DNA from: Dactylorhiza incarnata
Lineage: Eukaryota > Streptophyta > Magnoliopsida > Asparagales > Orchidaceae
Length of the DNA: 64,000 nucleotides
NCBI GenBank assembly: GCA_033032865.1
Contig: JAWHQI010000013.1
Location: 5,208,001-5,272,000, forward strand
Reading direction: 5' to 3'
This document shows positions 54,282 to 63,496 of the stretch, one piece after another (within the stretch, counting starts at the first letter, position 1; each line of letters starts with the position of its first letter). Both the position numbers and the translations under genes were made by a program. Under the pieces are notes generated by a model. It was not told the origin of the DNA, did not search any database, and worked only from the letters and a program-made list of their open reading frames with translations.

Positions 54282-54815
54282 GTGAGACAGGAATAGAATT
54301 TTGGGTGAATCATTCTTACCAATTGGTTGAATGATGATTTGATCTGCTTTCCTAGTTGGCAGGCTCTATAGGGATGGTCTTTATTGAACTTACCTGTTGG
54401 TAAGCCTCCTACTAGGTTAAGTTTAGACAGTTTGTCAATAGTCTTAAAGTAAGGATGACTAAGTCTCTTATGCCACAACTCATTGTTTTCTAACTGGGAG
54501 TTAAATAAGCAGATCTCTGACTTAGTATACTCAAAGTTTACAACATAGACCTTACCTTTCCTAAGACCGGTCAATACAATTTGGTTAGTTACAGAACTAA
54601 CAATATGACACAAAGACTTAGTGAATACAACTTTGTATTCACCATCACACAGCTGGTTAATGCTAATTAGATTATATTGAAGTCCTTCAACATAAGCTAC
54701 CTTAGAAAAGGAGACTTACCCAATCCTGAGCAAACCAAATCCTTTGGTTTGTCCAGAGTGGGAATTCCCAAAAATTACCTTAGGCCCTTCTTTGTCCTTG
54801 TAGTTTTCCAGCTGT
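54282..54815 (-). pseudogene. pol: pol, protease end and GAG-pre-integrase (element C)
   Basis: 54613-54278 contains ELWHKRLSHPYFKTIDKL and RACQLGKQIKSSF. The first Cys of the zinc CXXC pair reads Tyr. 54614-54815 in broken frames gives KGPKVIFGNSHSGQTKGF, the protease region upstream. It is cut at 54815 by the Tat-like sequence, so the active site DSG is missing. Confidence 0.8.
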
Positions 54816-55168
54816 CCTTTTAATTTTACTAAACGCACCCCAAATTGGTCTACGAATAGCCTAACTCCGCTGTTCTGAAGGGCTATATGCAGACCACAAG
54901 GGGTATTATGGTCATTTCCTCCTCACTGCCTTCTGGGCGAGTGGTCCGTGAGGGAACCACTCGCCGAGTTCCCGCTTGACTGGGCGAATGCTCAAGCCCC
55001 TGAGCGAATGGTCCGTGGAGGCACCACTCGTCAGGCTCCCTCTCGCCTGCAGCCTACCCCCACTAATCTGGAGATCCTTTTTCCTGTCTCGGTACGGGCG
55101 AATGGTCTGGCTGACCCCTGTCCCATCAACTGACTCGAGGGACCCACTCGCCAAATACGGGTTGTACA
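54816..55168 (-). mobile_element. truncated 3' LTR (U3 part) of the Tat-like element
   Basis: Same sequence as 53184-53536 with one visible difference (GGGCGAG for CGGCGAG near 54934). It has repeated ACTCGCC and GCGAATG words. The inner LTR part with TATA box, R and U5 is missing. An ORF of 127 codons (55295-54912, minus) spans it but has no domain. Confidence 0.65.
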
Positions 55169-55282
55169 CAATCCCCGCTCTTTGCGAGTGGCTCGTCCAC
55201 TCGGAAAGAACAGTCCAACCCCTTATTTGGTGAGTGCTTGTTGAGTGGACCCCGCAAGATTCTGTGGGTCCCACCGTTATCC

Positions 55283-55293
55283 TATATATATAC
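55283..55293 (+). promoter_or_regulatory. TATA box of spliced gene X
   Basis: TATATATATAC, about 80 bases upstream of the ATG at 55374. Transcription would start near 55315-55325, leaving a short leader. It faces away from the truncated LTR. Confidence 0.55.
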
Positions 55294-55373
55294 ATCCCGT
55301 GTCAGGTTTTTCTGGACCACTTCCACATTTCGGCTCAAGATTTCTTCTCTCTCTTGACCTTTCGCCACTTCCA

Positions 55374-56694
55374 ATGTCTTCTCATAAGCCTTCCGCGAAA
55401 CCCCTCTCGCAAGAGATGATCGAGCGCCTGGCCGCGGCCCAGGTTGCAACCGCCCCGAAAACTGCCAGATTCGCTCCCTGGCTGACATCTAAGCGAGACC
55501 CGAGCGCCCCCTACGTCTCGCGGCGAGCCAAGACGATTCGGCTGAATCGTCAAAGAGGCGAGACCGTGGTTGAATCTCCAGCGCGCACTCCTGTTGACCT
55601 CGGTACCCAGGTATGGGAATTCCTCCCGCCTTACCTTTTAGTTCGGACCCTTATTCAAAAATTGCTTTGACCACTCGCAGGGGACCTCGGTGCCAGAGGA
55701 CGACCACGTGGTCGTCTTGAATAGTGTCGCGGCGCCACCCCCCGAGTCTGAGGGGCCTCCTCCAGATCTGGACCTGGCTCCTCCCCCTAACCCGGACCTG
55801 GCTCTTCCCCCTCCTCCGGGCGAGACCGTACTTCAGTCCAGTAAGTTTTGGAACCCTTTCGATTTACCTTTGAGATGGCTTGTTTCTGACCCTCAACTTT
55901 TCGCAGCCCTCAATCCTGACGTCTCGCTACGGGACACTATTCTTCCACCTTCCCCAACCCAGCGGAACCCTTCTGTCACAGCGAATGAACAGAGTGTCTA
56001 CCCCGAGCGGGAGCCGGGTCAGCACCTCCGTGCTGAAGATAGCGCGAATCCCCCGGCGGATGATCAGGCTCCTCCTCCACCGCCTTTCCGCCCCGGAAAA
56101 GGGAAGGTTTTCCCCCCTTTCGCCGGGTTGCCCGGAGTACACCCCCATACTTCTCGCCCCTCAGGCCACAGGGTACCCGCCCCAGGTCAGGCCTCTATCT
56201 TGTCCTTGCCGCATTCGCTAACTTCATCGTACTGATCCTTTTATAATCTCATAGGGTATCGGGAGGTCTCCCCCCCTGAGTCCTACTATGAGGGGGAAGA
56301 CGGGGTGCTCTCGCCCCTTCCCTCCCCAGGTGATCTCGCTGACTTCTTGGGTGACTCATCTGACCACGTGACCCTGAAGGAGCGAATCACGGAGATCTTT
56401 GGGAAGCTTATCCACCTCCAGCGAAATGCTGCCGGCCAGGTGGACGAGGAGAAGTTGGAGATCAAGCGCGAGCTGAAGGAACTCCGGAGGGACTACTCGC
56501 GGCTTCTCGCGACGGTGGAGCGACTGGGGGGCGAAGGTGGGGAGCTGTAGCCTGAAAGGCACGCGGCGAGAGCCCGGGACCAGCTCCAACTGGCTTCGCA
56601 CGAGATCACCAACATGATGACATACTATCGTCAGCGAATGCCCCCAGAAGTCGGGTCGCGAAAGCGAGGTCGATGGGTTTGGGTGGAGTACTGA
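55374..56694 (+). CDS. spliced gene X, unknown function (basic N-terminus, Pro-rich, coiled-coil C-terminus)
   Basis: Four exons predicted from GT-AG sites and frame continuity: 55374-55610, 55681-55840, 55907-56185 and 56255-56694. The introns are 66-70 bp, at the short end for plants. The N terminus (about 79 aa) is basic (KPSAKPLSQEMIERLAAAQ, SRRAKTIRLNRQRGE). Exons 2-3 are acidic to proline-rich (SEGPPPDLDLAPPP). Exon 4 is a heptad-like coiled coil (EEKLEIKRELKELRRDYSRL). A TAG at 56548-56550 ends the frame after about 323 codons. Coding character continues 47 codons more to a TGA at 56692-56694, so the TAG looks like a mutation. Intron 2 is a multiple of three without stop, so splicing there is less certain. 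I do not recognise the family. Confidence 0.6.
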
Positions 56695-57090
56695 CCCAGA
56701 TGCCATAATTTCTTTCTTTTCCTACCCGCCTCGCCGCGGGTGTCGAACATTAATATTTGTCTGTAATAACTTTGTATATTATGATTCTGAGAATGCTCTA
56801 TTTATCGCGATTTACTTTCCTCAGCCTATCTGATTGTCGCCGAATGATATGTTTTGCGAATGCTTTCCTGACCATTTTTGCTTCTTTCATAACCTGCCTA
56901 GGTATTACCGAATGATATGCTTTGCGAATGCTTTCCTAACCCTTCTCGCAAAGCCGTTGGGCGAATAGTTATAGGTCACTCGCCATTAATGGGCGAGAGA
57001 GATTTGGACCGGGTTTCGAGGCGCCGGGCTGCCGCAGATTGCTATCCGCACCCCCCGTTGCCTCGAAAGCCCAAACGCCGTTTAATGCCT
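56695..57090 (+). promoter_or_regulatory. intergenic/promoter region of gene Y with direct and inverted repeats
   Basis: A segment of about 33 bp (CGAATGATATG, then TTTGCGAATGCTTTCCT) occurs at 56841 and again at 56909. An inverted repeat CTCGCC-ATTAATG-GGCGAG lies at 56979-56997, about 95 bases upstream of the TATA box. The words match those in the LTR fragments. Possible upstream control sites; inference. Confidence 0.5.
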
Positions 57091-57100
57091 CTATAAATAG
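57091..57100 (+). promoter_or_regulatory. TATA box of spliced gene Y
   Basis: CTATAAATAG, a near-consensus plant TATA box, 113 bases upstream of the chosen ATG (57213). It rules out the more upstream ATG at 57039 as the start in this transcript. Confidence 0.65.
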
Positions 57101-57212
57101 GCCCTTCAACTACCGTAATAAATACATCACCATTCGCTCCCTCTCTTTCCTTGCTTCTAGCATTCGCACCTCTCCCTTCTTTGCTGCTCCTTTCTTTCCC
57201 CTCATTCGCGAG

Positions 57213-59125
57213 ATGGGTGCCGATGCCGAAGGAAGGGGCAAGTGTGCCAGCGCATTCGTCAATCATGTATTTGATTCCTGCGACCTCTCCGAAGAGGCCT
57301 ACTTGACGGCAGTTGCTGACTACGTCCCTGGGGGGTTCGAGGGGCGAAAGCCCAGGCCTGAAGAGCGCCTGAACTCCATCTCGCCTTGTGCTCTCGCGAT
57401 CCCGCTAGAGCACTTCGAGGTGGGCTTTCGCCTCCCCATCTGGCCGGAGTTGCGCCAGACTTTCAGGTACTACGGGGTCGTGCCCGCCCAGCTCAACCCC
57501 AACTCCATAGCCATGCTGGTCGGGTACGCGAGCTACTTGCGAGAAGAAGGGATCGAGTTCTCGCTGCCCGTCTTCCGCAAACTCTACACCTTCCGCTGCA
57601 CCGGCGGCATCTCCTTCTTCTCGGGTCTAAGCCCTCTCAAACACTACGGGCTCCCGAACAAGAACCACGAATGGGTTCGCCGCTTCATCTTCATCAGCGG
57701 GAGCCTAGGTAACACCCTTCTCGCCCCGGTGCAGGAGGAGGAGTCAACCTTCCGCCCCCCGACCCTAGGGGGGCATGAGGCGAAACTCCATCAATACATT
57801 CTGCAGTACGGGATGGACCTTGTCTATCTCCGGCGGAACGTCGACACGCTCCCGTTCATTCCACAGGGCGAGGGTAAGATTCCAAGACTTTCGAATTCAT
57901 CTTGGTTGTGATTCTTACACCATTCGCCTAAACCACTCGCAATATCATGCAGGTGTGCGTAATCTTCCCATTCATCCGCCGCGTCCTCCTGGATTTTGCC
58001 CACCTCTCGCGCAAGCCACCGCGGACGCCTGCCGGGAGGAACCTTCCTCTTCCAAGCCTAGTAGCCGGAAGCGAAAGTCGGTGAAGGCTTCTTCCCCTCC
58101 TCCCTCGAAGTCGCCCTGTCCACCCGCGGCGATGGGCAAGGGGGTTCTGGGCGAATCCTCTGGGGCGAGTGCTCCACCCTCCACCCTGGGGACCGACGCG
58201 CCTGGTGCGAATGCTCCTCCGGAGAAATCGGCGCTGCCGCCGCCTCCGTTGCCCCGGGACCATCGCAACTTCGCGAACGGCGAGAAGTATGTGGACCCCT
58301 CCGGGGCTCCTTTGCTGAAGTGGGACAGGAACGCGAACAGGGTTTCGCTATCCACTCTCCATCCATCTTGGGTGGAGACCAACATTGCTAGCGGCGAGGC
58401 CTATGCCCTGGCGTATGCCCTTTATGGCCGGGAGGACGCCGAGGTCTTCGATTTGGAGAAGACTCAAGTTCTCGCCCACGAAGCCGCCCGGGCTATGCTG
58501 CGCGCTCTCAAGCTCTCGCATATGTCTTCTCGCCGGAGCCTTGAGGTCTCGCGGAACCTGGCCAAGGTCGAGGAGACCAGGGCTCTTCTTTCCCAGGAGG
58601 CGAGTGATCTCAGGGAAAGACTGAAAACCGCGGAAGCTCTTCTCGCCAACCGCCCGGTTGTAGAGGTACATTTACTTTTACTCCTGCGAATGGTTATTAC
58701 TGACTATCCCATATTCCTCTCATCATGATCACTTTATTTTTCCAGGATGCAACACGTGCTGGGATGCTCCGAGCGCGGGTGGTCGACCTCGAGGAGGAAG
58801 TCCGTCTCGCCAAAGCCGAGACCCAGCTGCTGCGAGAAGCCGGAATGACATCACTCGCCCCGGGTGATGGGGGCACTTTTACCCCCATCACGAGCTGGAG
58901 CAACTGCTTCAGGAGAATGCGCAACGCGCCGTCAAGCACGCGTTGCAGGTGCTGCGGCGGGCTGGTTATTTGAAGCCGGAGGCCGAATGCCTCACCACTC
59001 GCCAAGTAGTTCCGGAGCTTTACATTCCGATCCCTTTCCCGGAGGACGACGGCGTCGCGCCGCGAGAAGATGCCCCCGTCCAGGATGAAAGCGAAGGTTC
59101 TTCGGAGGAGTCTGGTGACCCTTGA
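57213..59125 (+). CDS. spliced gene Y, protein with 'putative gypsy-type transposon' domain and coiled coil
   Basis: Three exons: 57213-57873, 57953-58665 and 58746-59125, with introns of 79 and 80 bp and good GT-AG sites (GGTAAG; TATCATGCAG and TTTTTCCAG). Residues about 60-125 (IPLEHFEVGFRLPIWPELRQ, FRYYGVVPAQLNPNSIAMLV, FSLPVFRKLYTF) match the plant family called Transposase_28 / putative gypsy-type transposon domain (PF04195 by recollection). After it come a Pro/Ser/Lys-rich linker with RKRKSVKASS (possible nuclear signal), then a long coiled coil (RNLAKVEETRALLSQEASDL). In exon 3 the frame shifts near 58880: the first frame stops at 58973, while the other carries HELEQLLQENAQRAVKHALQ and a Glu-rich end stopping at 59125. 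So it is probably damaged. Function unknown; no catalytic motif is seen. Confidence 0.65.
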
Positions 59126-59544
59126 AGGGGGCCCTCTGTATTTTCCTCTTTTTGTTGTATTTACCTTTTCTTTTTCTGGTGTAACCACGAATTGGGCGAA
59201 TGCCCCTGAAAGATATATCTATGGATTACAATTTTTGTGCTATCTCAATTTCTGCGTAATCTCAGTTTTTATGCTATCTCAAACTTTATTATCATTCGCT
59301 GCAACGTCTCGCTAGGCTTACCAGGACGTTAGGTCGTAGAGTAACCGTCCCGGCTACCCAGCGAGTGTTCGGAGACGACTTAGGTGTGTTGCCCCTCTTC
59401 GACTTCTCGCTTCCCAATGGACCTTATCATTCGCGTGTCATGGGGTTTCGCTTAAGTAGTTAAGAGAGTGGGGTGTGATCCTCTCTCCGGCGCGTGGTCT
59501 TATGCGAATGCTCTTGAGATCCTCTCCTGAGAACTGAGAAACAG
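59126..59544 (+). other. region between gene Y and minisatellite; no gene seen
   Basis: Presumed 3' untranslated sequence of Y followed by moderately GC-rich DNA. GCTATCTCAA-type words repeat near 59230-59285, and scattered GCGAATG/CATTCGC words link it to the same element. No ORF is supported. Confidence 0.5.
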
Positions 59545-61036
59545 CCACCGAGTGAGCCTTCGGACCTGCCAACTAGATGAGAGCCTGGACAGCGGGTCTG
59601 CTCGGGGCCAACCTCTTGAACATGGAACCTGCCACCGAGTGAGCCTTCGGACCTGCCAGCTAGATGAGAGCCTGGACAGCGGGTCTGCTCGGGGCCAACC
59701 TCTGGAACATAGAACCTGCCACCGAGTGAGCCTTCGGACCTGCCAGCTAGATGAGAGCCTGGACAGCGGGTCTGCTCGGGGCCAACCTCTGGAACATAGA
59801 ACCTGCCACCGAGTGAGCCTTCGGACCTGCCAGCTAGATGAGAGCCTGGACAGCGGGTCTGCTCGGGGCCAACCTCTGGAACATAGAACCTGCCACCGAG
59901 TGAGCCTTCGGACCTGCCAGCTAGATGAGAGCCTTGACAGCGGGTCTGCTCGGGGCCAACCTCTGGAACATAGGACCTGCCACCGAGTGAGCCTTCGGAC
60001 CTGCCAGCTAGATGAGAGCCTGGACATCGGGTCTGCTCGGGGCCAACCTCTGGAACATAGAACCTGCCACCGAGTGAGCCTTCGGACCTGCCAGCTAGAT
60101 GAGAGCCTGGACAGCGGGTCTGCTCGGGGCCAACCTCTGGAACATAGAACCTGCCACCGAGTGAGCCTTCGGACCTGCCAGCTAGATGAGAGCCTGGACA
60201 GCGGGTCTGCTCGGGGCCAACCTCTGGAACATAGAACCTGCCACCGAGTGAGCCTTCGGACCTGCCAGCTAGATGAGAGCCTGGACAGCGGGTCTGCTCG
60301 GGGCCAACCTCTTGAACATGGAACCTGCCACCGAGTGAGCCTTCAGACCTGCCAGCTAGATGAGAGCCTGGACAGCGGGTCTGCTCGGGGCCAACCTCCG
60401 GAACATAGAACCTGCCACCGAGTGAGCCTTCGGACCTGCCAGCTAGATGAGAGCCTGGACAGCGGGTCTGCTCGGGGCCAATCTCCGGAACATAGAACCT
60501 GCCACCGAGTGAGCCTTCGGACCTGCCAGCTAGATGAGAGCCTGGACAGCGGGTCTGCTCGGGGCCAACCTCTGGAACATAGAACCTGCCACCGAGTGAG
60601 CCTTAGGACCTGCCAGCTAGATGAGAGCCTGGACAGCGGGTCTGCTCGGGGCCAACCTCTGGAACATAGAACCTGCCACCGAGTGAGCCTTCGGACCTGC
60701 CAGCTAGATGAGAGCCTGGACAGCGGGTCTGCTCGGGGCCAACCTCTGGAACATAGAACCTGCCACCGAGTGAGCATTCGGACCTGCCAGCTAGATGAGA
60801 GCCTGGACAGCGGGTCTGCTCGGGGCCAACCTCTTGAACATGGAACCTGCCACCGAGTGAGCCTTCGGACCTGCCAGCTAGATGAGAGCCTTGACAGCGG
60901 GTCTGCTCGGGGCCAACCTCTGGAACATAGGACCTGCCACCGAGTGAGCCTTCGGACCTGCCAGCTAGATGAGAGCCTGGACATCGGGTCTGCTCGGGGC
61001 CAACCTCTGGAACATAGAACTTGCCACCGAGTGAGC
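59545..61036. repeat. 87-bp minisatellite, 17 full copies plus 13 bp
   Basis: Exact 87-bp period from CCACCGAGTGAGCC to the next CCACCGAG, copies starting at 59545 + 87n. Most units differ by zero to three bases. Variant units: copies 1, 9 and 15 end TTGAACATGG; copies 5 and 16 have GCCTTGACAG and ATAGGACCTG; copies 6 and 17 have GACATCGGG; copies 10 and 11 have CCGGAACATAG. The pair 5-6 is repeated as 16-17, so blocks of units were duplicated. The array is broken 13 bp into copy 18 by an LTR insertion. Because 87 is divisible by three, both strands stay open over long stretches; these are not genes. Confidence 0.95.
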
Positions 61037-63483
61037 TGATACGCTTTTTAATTGGTTTGTTTCTCTCTTTTCTTTGTTAGAAAGAGAGAAAGAAAAGGAA
61101 AATCTCTTTCTTCCTTTTCGATTCAACCTTGGGCGGACGTTTTCGAAGAGCCCCGCGAGTAATCCTACTTCGAGGAATTATCCGTTATCCTATCGAAGGA
61201 TAGAAGTAACGGACTCTTTCTCTTTCGAAATATCGAGGATTCCTCCTCGTCCGCGTCCTTTGAAGGCAGAATGAAAAGAAGAATAAAGCTACTTTACTTT
61301 TAAAATTTAAATTGAAAGCTTTTTGAAAATATTGTTGCAACAATTTTTTAAGTAGTTGCAACAATTCTTTAAGAGCGTTTTAAAACTTCTTTTACCTTGA
61401 GCTAGTTGCAACAACCAAAGAGGCGTTGCAACAATTTTTTAGTGTTTTTAAAAGAGTTTTAAAGAGTGCTTTAGAGAGAAAGCTTTTGGGTTTATGTAAT
61501 TATCCGGACTAAAATCAATAAAGGCAAGTGGACCTTATCGATAGTAGTATAGGATATTTCTTTTGAAATATCAAGGTCGTATTTTTCCAAGGTCGTATCG
61601 ATTATTTCTACTTGTTAGGAACGCGCTATTATCTTATCGAGAAGAGTTTGAAGATTTTTACGATTTTATAGAAAAGTTAGTGACGAAAACGATAACTATC
61701 GCGGGCTTGGTGTGCGTTTAGCAAAAACCAAGAAAAGCGATGAAAAGAAAAAGAACGAAAACGTTAATTTGAAAAGTAGTTTTGCTTAGAAATTTTTAGG
61801 GTTTTATGAAACTATAATGATAACTACGGCGATAATTAGCGATTGAGCGGAGCGCGTGATTAAGCAAAAAGCAAATATATAAAAGATAAAAGACGCACTA
61901 ATTGAAAACTCACGCACTCTACGGAATTAAAATTAAAGCGGTAAATTGCAGAAATTGAAGAAATGCGATCCCTACCCAAATAGGTAGAGGGGAAATAAAT
62001 GCGTGAGCAAGTCCTATCCAAACGGATAGGCGGGAAATAAATGCGTGAGCAAGTCCTATCCAAACGGATAGGCGGGAAATAAATGCGTGACAGAAATGGA
62101 AACTATTCGGTTACAAAAAAGGCGCAAAATTTATTCACCTACACACACGCACTCTACTTGAAATTGAAATCTAAGTTAAAAGAAAATAAAATCTATGCTC
62201 ATAAACACACACACTCTTCTTTAATGAAATCTAATTAAAAATAAAACAAAACTAATCTCATACACTCACACACACAACAATAATGAAAACTAAGTTAAAA
62301 GAAAAGAAAAGCTATACTCATACACTCACCCACACTAACAACAAAACAAAACTAAAATAAATACAAATTACTCTCATACACACACACACTTACAAAAAGA
62401 GACAAAGAAAGTGAAAACAACAAAATAAAACAAAACAAAACAATTTAATTAACCACCTACACTCACACACACTAATAACAAAACATCTAAAAATTATAAC
62501 AAAACTAAAAACAAGATAATTACTCTCATACACTCACACACACAAATTAAAAAGATGAAAACTAATTAAAATTACTAAATTACTAAATTACAAAAAACTA
62601 AAAAAAATAAAAAGAAAAAGAAAAAGAAAACACACACACACACTTCCAACAAAACAAAGAGAGAGAGAGTGTGACAAAACAAGCCAACTATTTCATTTCC
62701 ATAATAAAAAGATTACAAAAAACAAGAGAGAAAAAGAGCACAAAATTACAAAAACATAAAAACTAGTTGGATCAAAACCTTAAGAATAAGCTCTTAAAAT
62801 TTTTGAACCCTTGGACTCAGCTGAAACTGGCTATTTATAGAAAAAATTTTTGGATTACACGCCCTCGGACACGGGCGTGTCTGAGGGCGTGACACGGCTT
62901 GGGGTGCGAATAGCCAGAACAGCTGGATCCAGGCAGGCATCTGGAAGGCTTGACCGGCGACTTCGGAAGTACACGGGCGTGTTCCAAGTAACACGGGCGT
63001 GTTCGATGTCGGCATTGTGTTGTCGGCTGCTGGGCGTGACGGGCGGCGTGTCCTTTGTTCTTCCGAAAGAAATTGAGGGGTCACGGCCTCGGTCACGGGC
63101 GTGACCCGATCACGGCCGTGACAGTGGGCGTGACATTGACATCTTGGCTCGAATCTGGGCTTGGTCATTCAACACGGGCGTGACTGATGTACACGGCCTC
63201 GGTCACGGGCGTGACCGAGGGCGTGACTTGATGTTTGAGTTGGAAAAGGAGCAGGGAAAAGAAAATGTTAGGGATTAGTGAACACGCCCTTGGACACGGG
63301 CGTGACCAAGGGCGTGACTTAACAAAATTACAAAAACTTTACAAAAATTAAAATAAAACTAAGTTAAAAACAAAAATAACAAAAACAAACATTTTATTCA
63401 TAAATTTACATATATTATTTAGAAATCTAATTAAAATTATACTAAAAATTATAAAGAAAAATGCGTATATTTACTATTCATCA
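61037..63483 (-). mobile_element. 3' LTR with hairpin array
   Basis: 2447 bp. On the minus strand U3 runs from 63483 to about 62800, with a TATA box CTATAAATAG at 62832-62841. Between 62860 and 63314 the core ACGGGCGTG occurs seven times, three of them inside long hairpins. Further left: a 42-bp repeat with CCTATCC...GGATAGG arms (61965-62090, two exact copies plus one diverged), a CA-rich periodic stretch (62130-62640), and GTTGCAACAA words (61332-61435). No gene. Confidence 0.8.
62860..63314. repeat. hairpin array on an ACGGGCGTG core
   Basis: Hairpins at 62860-62889 (14-bp arms CGCCCTCGGACACG / CGTGTCTGAGGGCG, one G-T pair), 63197-63220 (perfect 11-bp arms CCTCGGTCACG / CGTGACCGAGG) and 63285-63314 (arms CGCCCTTGGACACG / CGTGACCAAGGGCG, one mismatch). 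All three have a GG loop. Both arms change together between copies (CTCGG/CCGAG versus CTTGG/CCAAG). Located upstream of the LTR TATA box. Confidence 0.85.
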
Positions 63484-63496
63484 AACACCCCCATAC
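63484..63496 (-). other. polypurine tract of the right-hand gypsy element
   Basis: The minus strand reads AGTATGGGGGTGTT directly before the LTR start TGATGAATAG. Confidence 0.75.

Larger units (their letters stand above)
29414..54815 (-). mobile_element. Sirevirus-like Ty1-copia element C (split by three insertions, cut at 54815)
   Basis: In minus order: protease/pre-integrase (54815-54282), integrase (54281-53537), [solo LTR 52938-53536], RT/RNase H (52937-50985), spacer, third ORF start (50604-50188), [non-autonomous element], third ORF remainder (43951-42740), purine tract, and 3' LTR (42584-41741 and 30160-29414, split by element D). It is inserted into the protease region of element B. 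Gag and 5' LTR lie beyond the Tat-like element, off-window. The LTR family matches element A. Confidence 0.8.
54816..61036 (-). mobile_element. part of a Tat/Grande-like gypsy element with antisense genes and minisatellite
   Basis: The left end is 353 bp of the same LTR as 52938-53536, truncated at its inner side and abutting element C. To its right, the minus strand reads GCAAAGAGCGGGGATTG before the LTR start, a plausible purine tract. This makes 54816-55168 a 3' LTR and 55169-61036 the 3' internal region of a minus-strand element. Plus-strand spliced genes between pol and 3' LTR, and tandem repeats, are known for the Tat branch (Grande, Retand, Ogre relatives). No pol is in view; it would lie beyond the insertion at 61037. 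The direction is inference. Confidence 0.55.

Noticed and set aside
54912..55295. 127-codon minus-strand ORF across the truncated LTR
   Set aside because: Shared with the solo LTR only as LTR sequence; no domain, and it overlaps the promoter region of gene X.
59545..61036. A CRISPR-like array
   Set aside because: Units are contiguous, 87 bp long and without unique spacers, in plant retroelement DNA.
59552..61039. A 495-codon plus-strand ORF and minus-strand ORFs of 213 and 175 codons
   Set aside because: They are produced by a stop-free 87-bp repeat whose period is divisible by three. They are open on both strands at once, with no leader or domain.
62130..62640. A coding or RNA gene in the CA-rich stretch
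   Set aside because: Periodic ACTCACACACAC and poly-A-rich low-complexity sequence inside an LTR; no frame or fold supports a gene.
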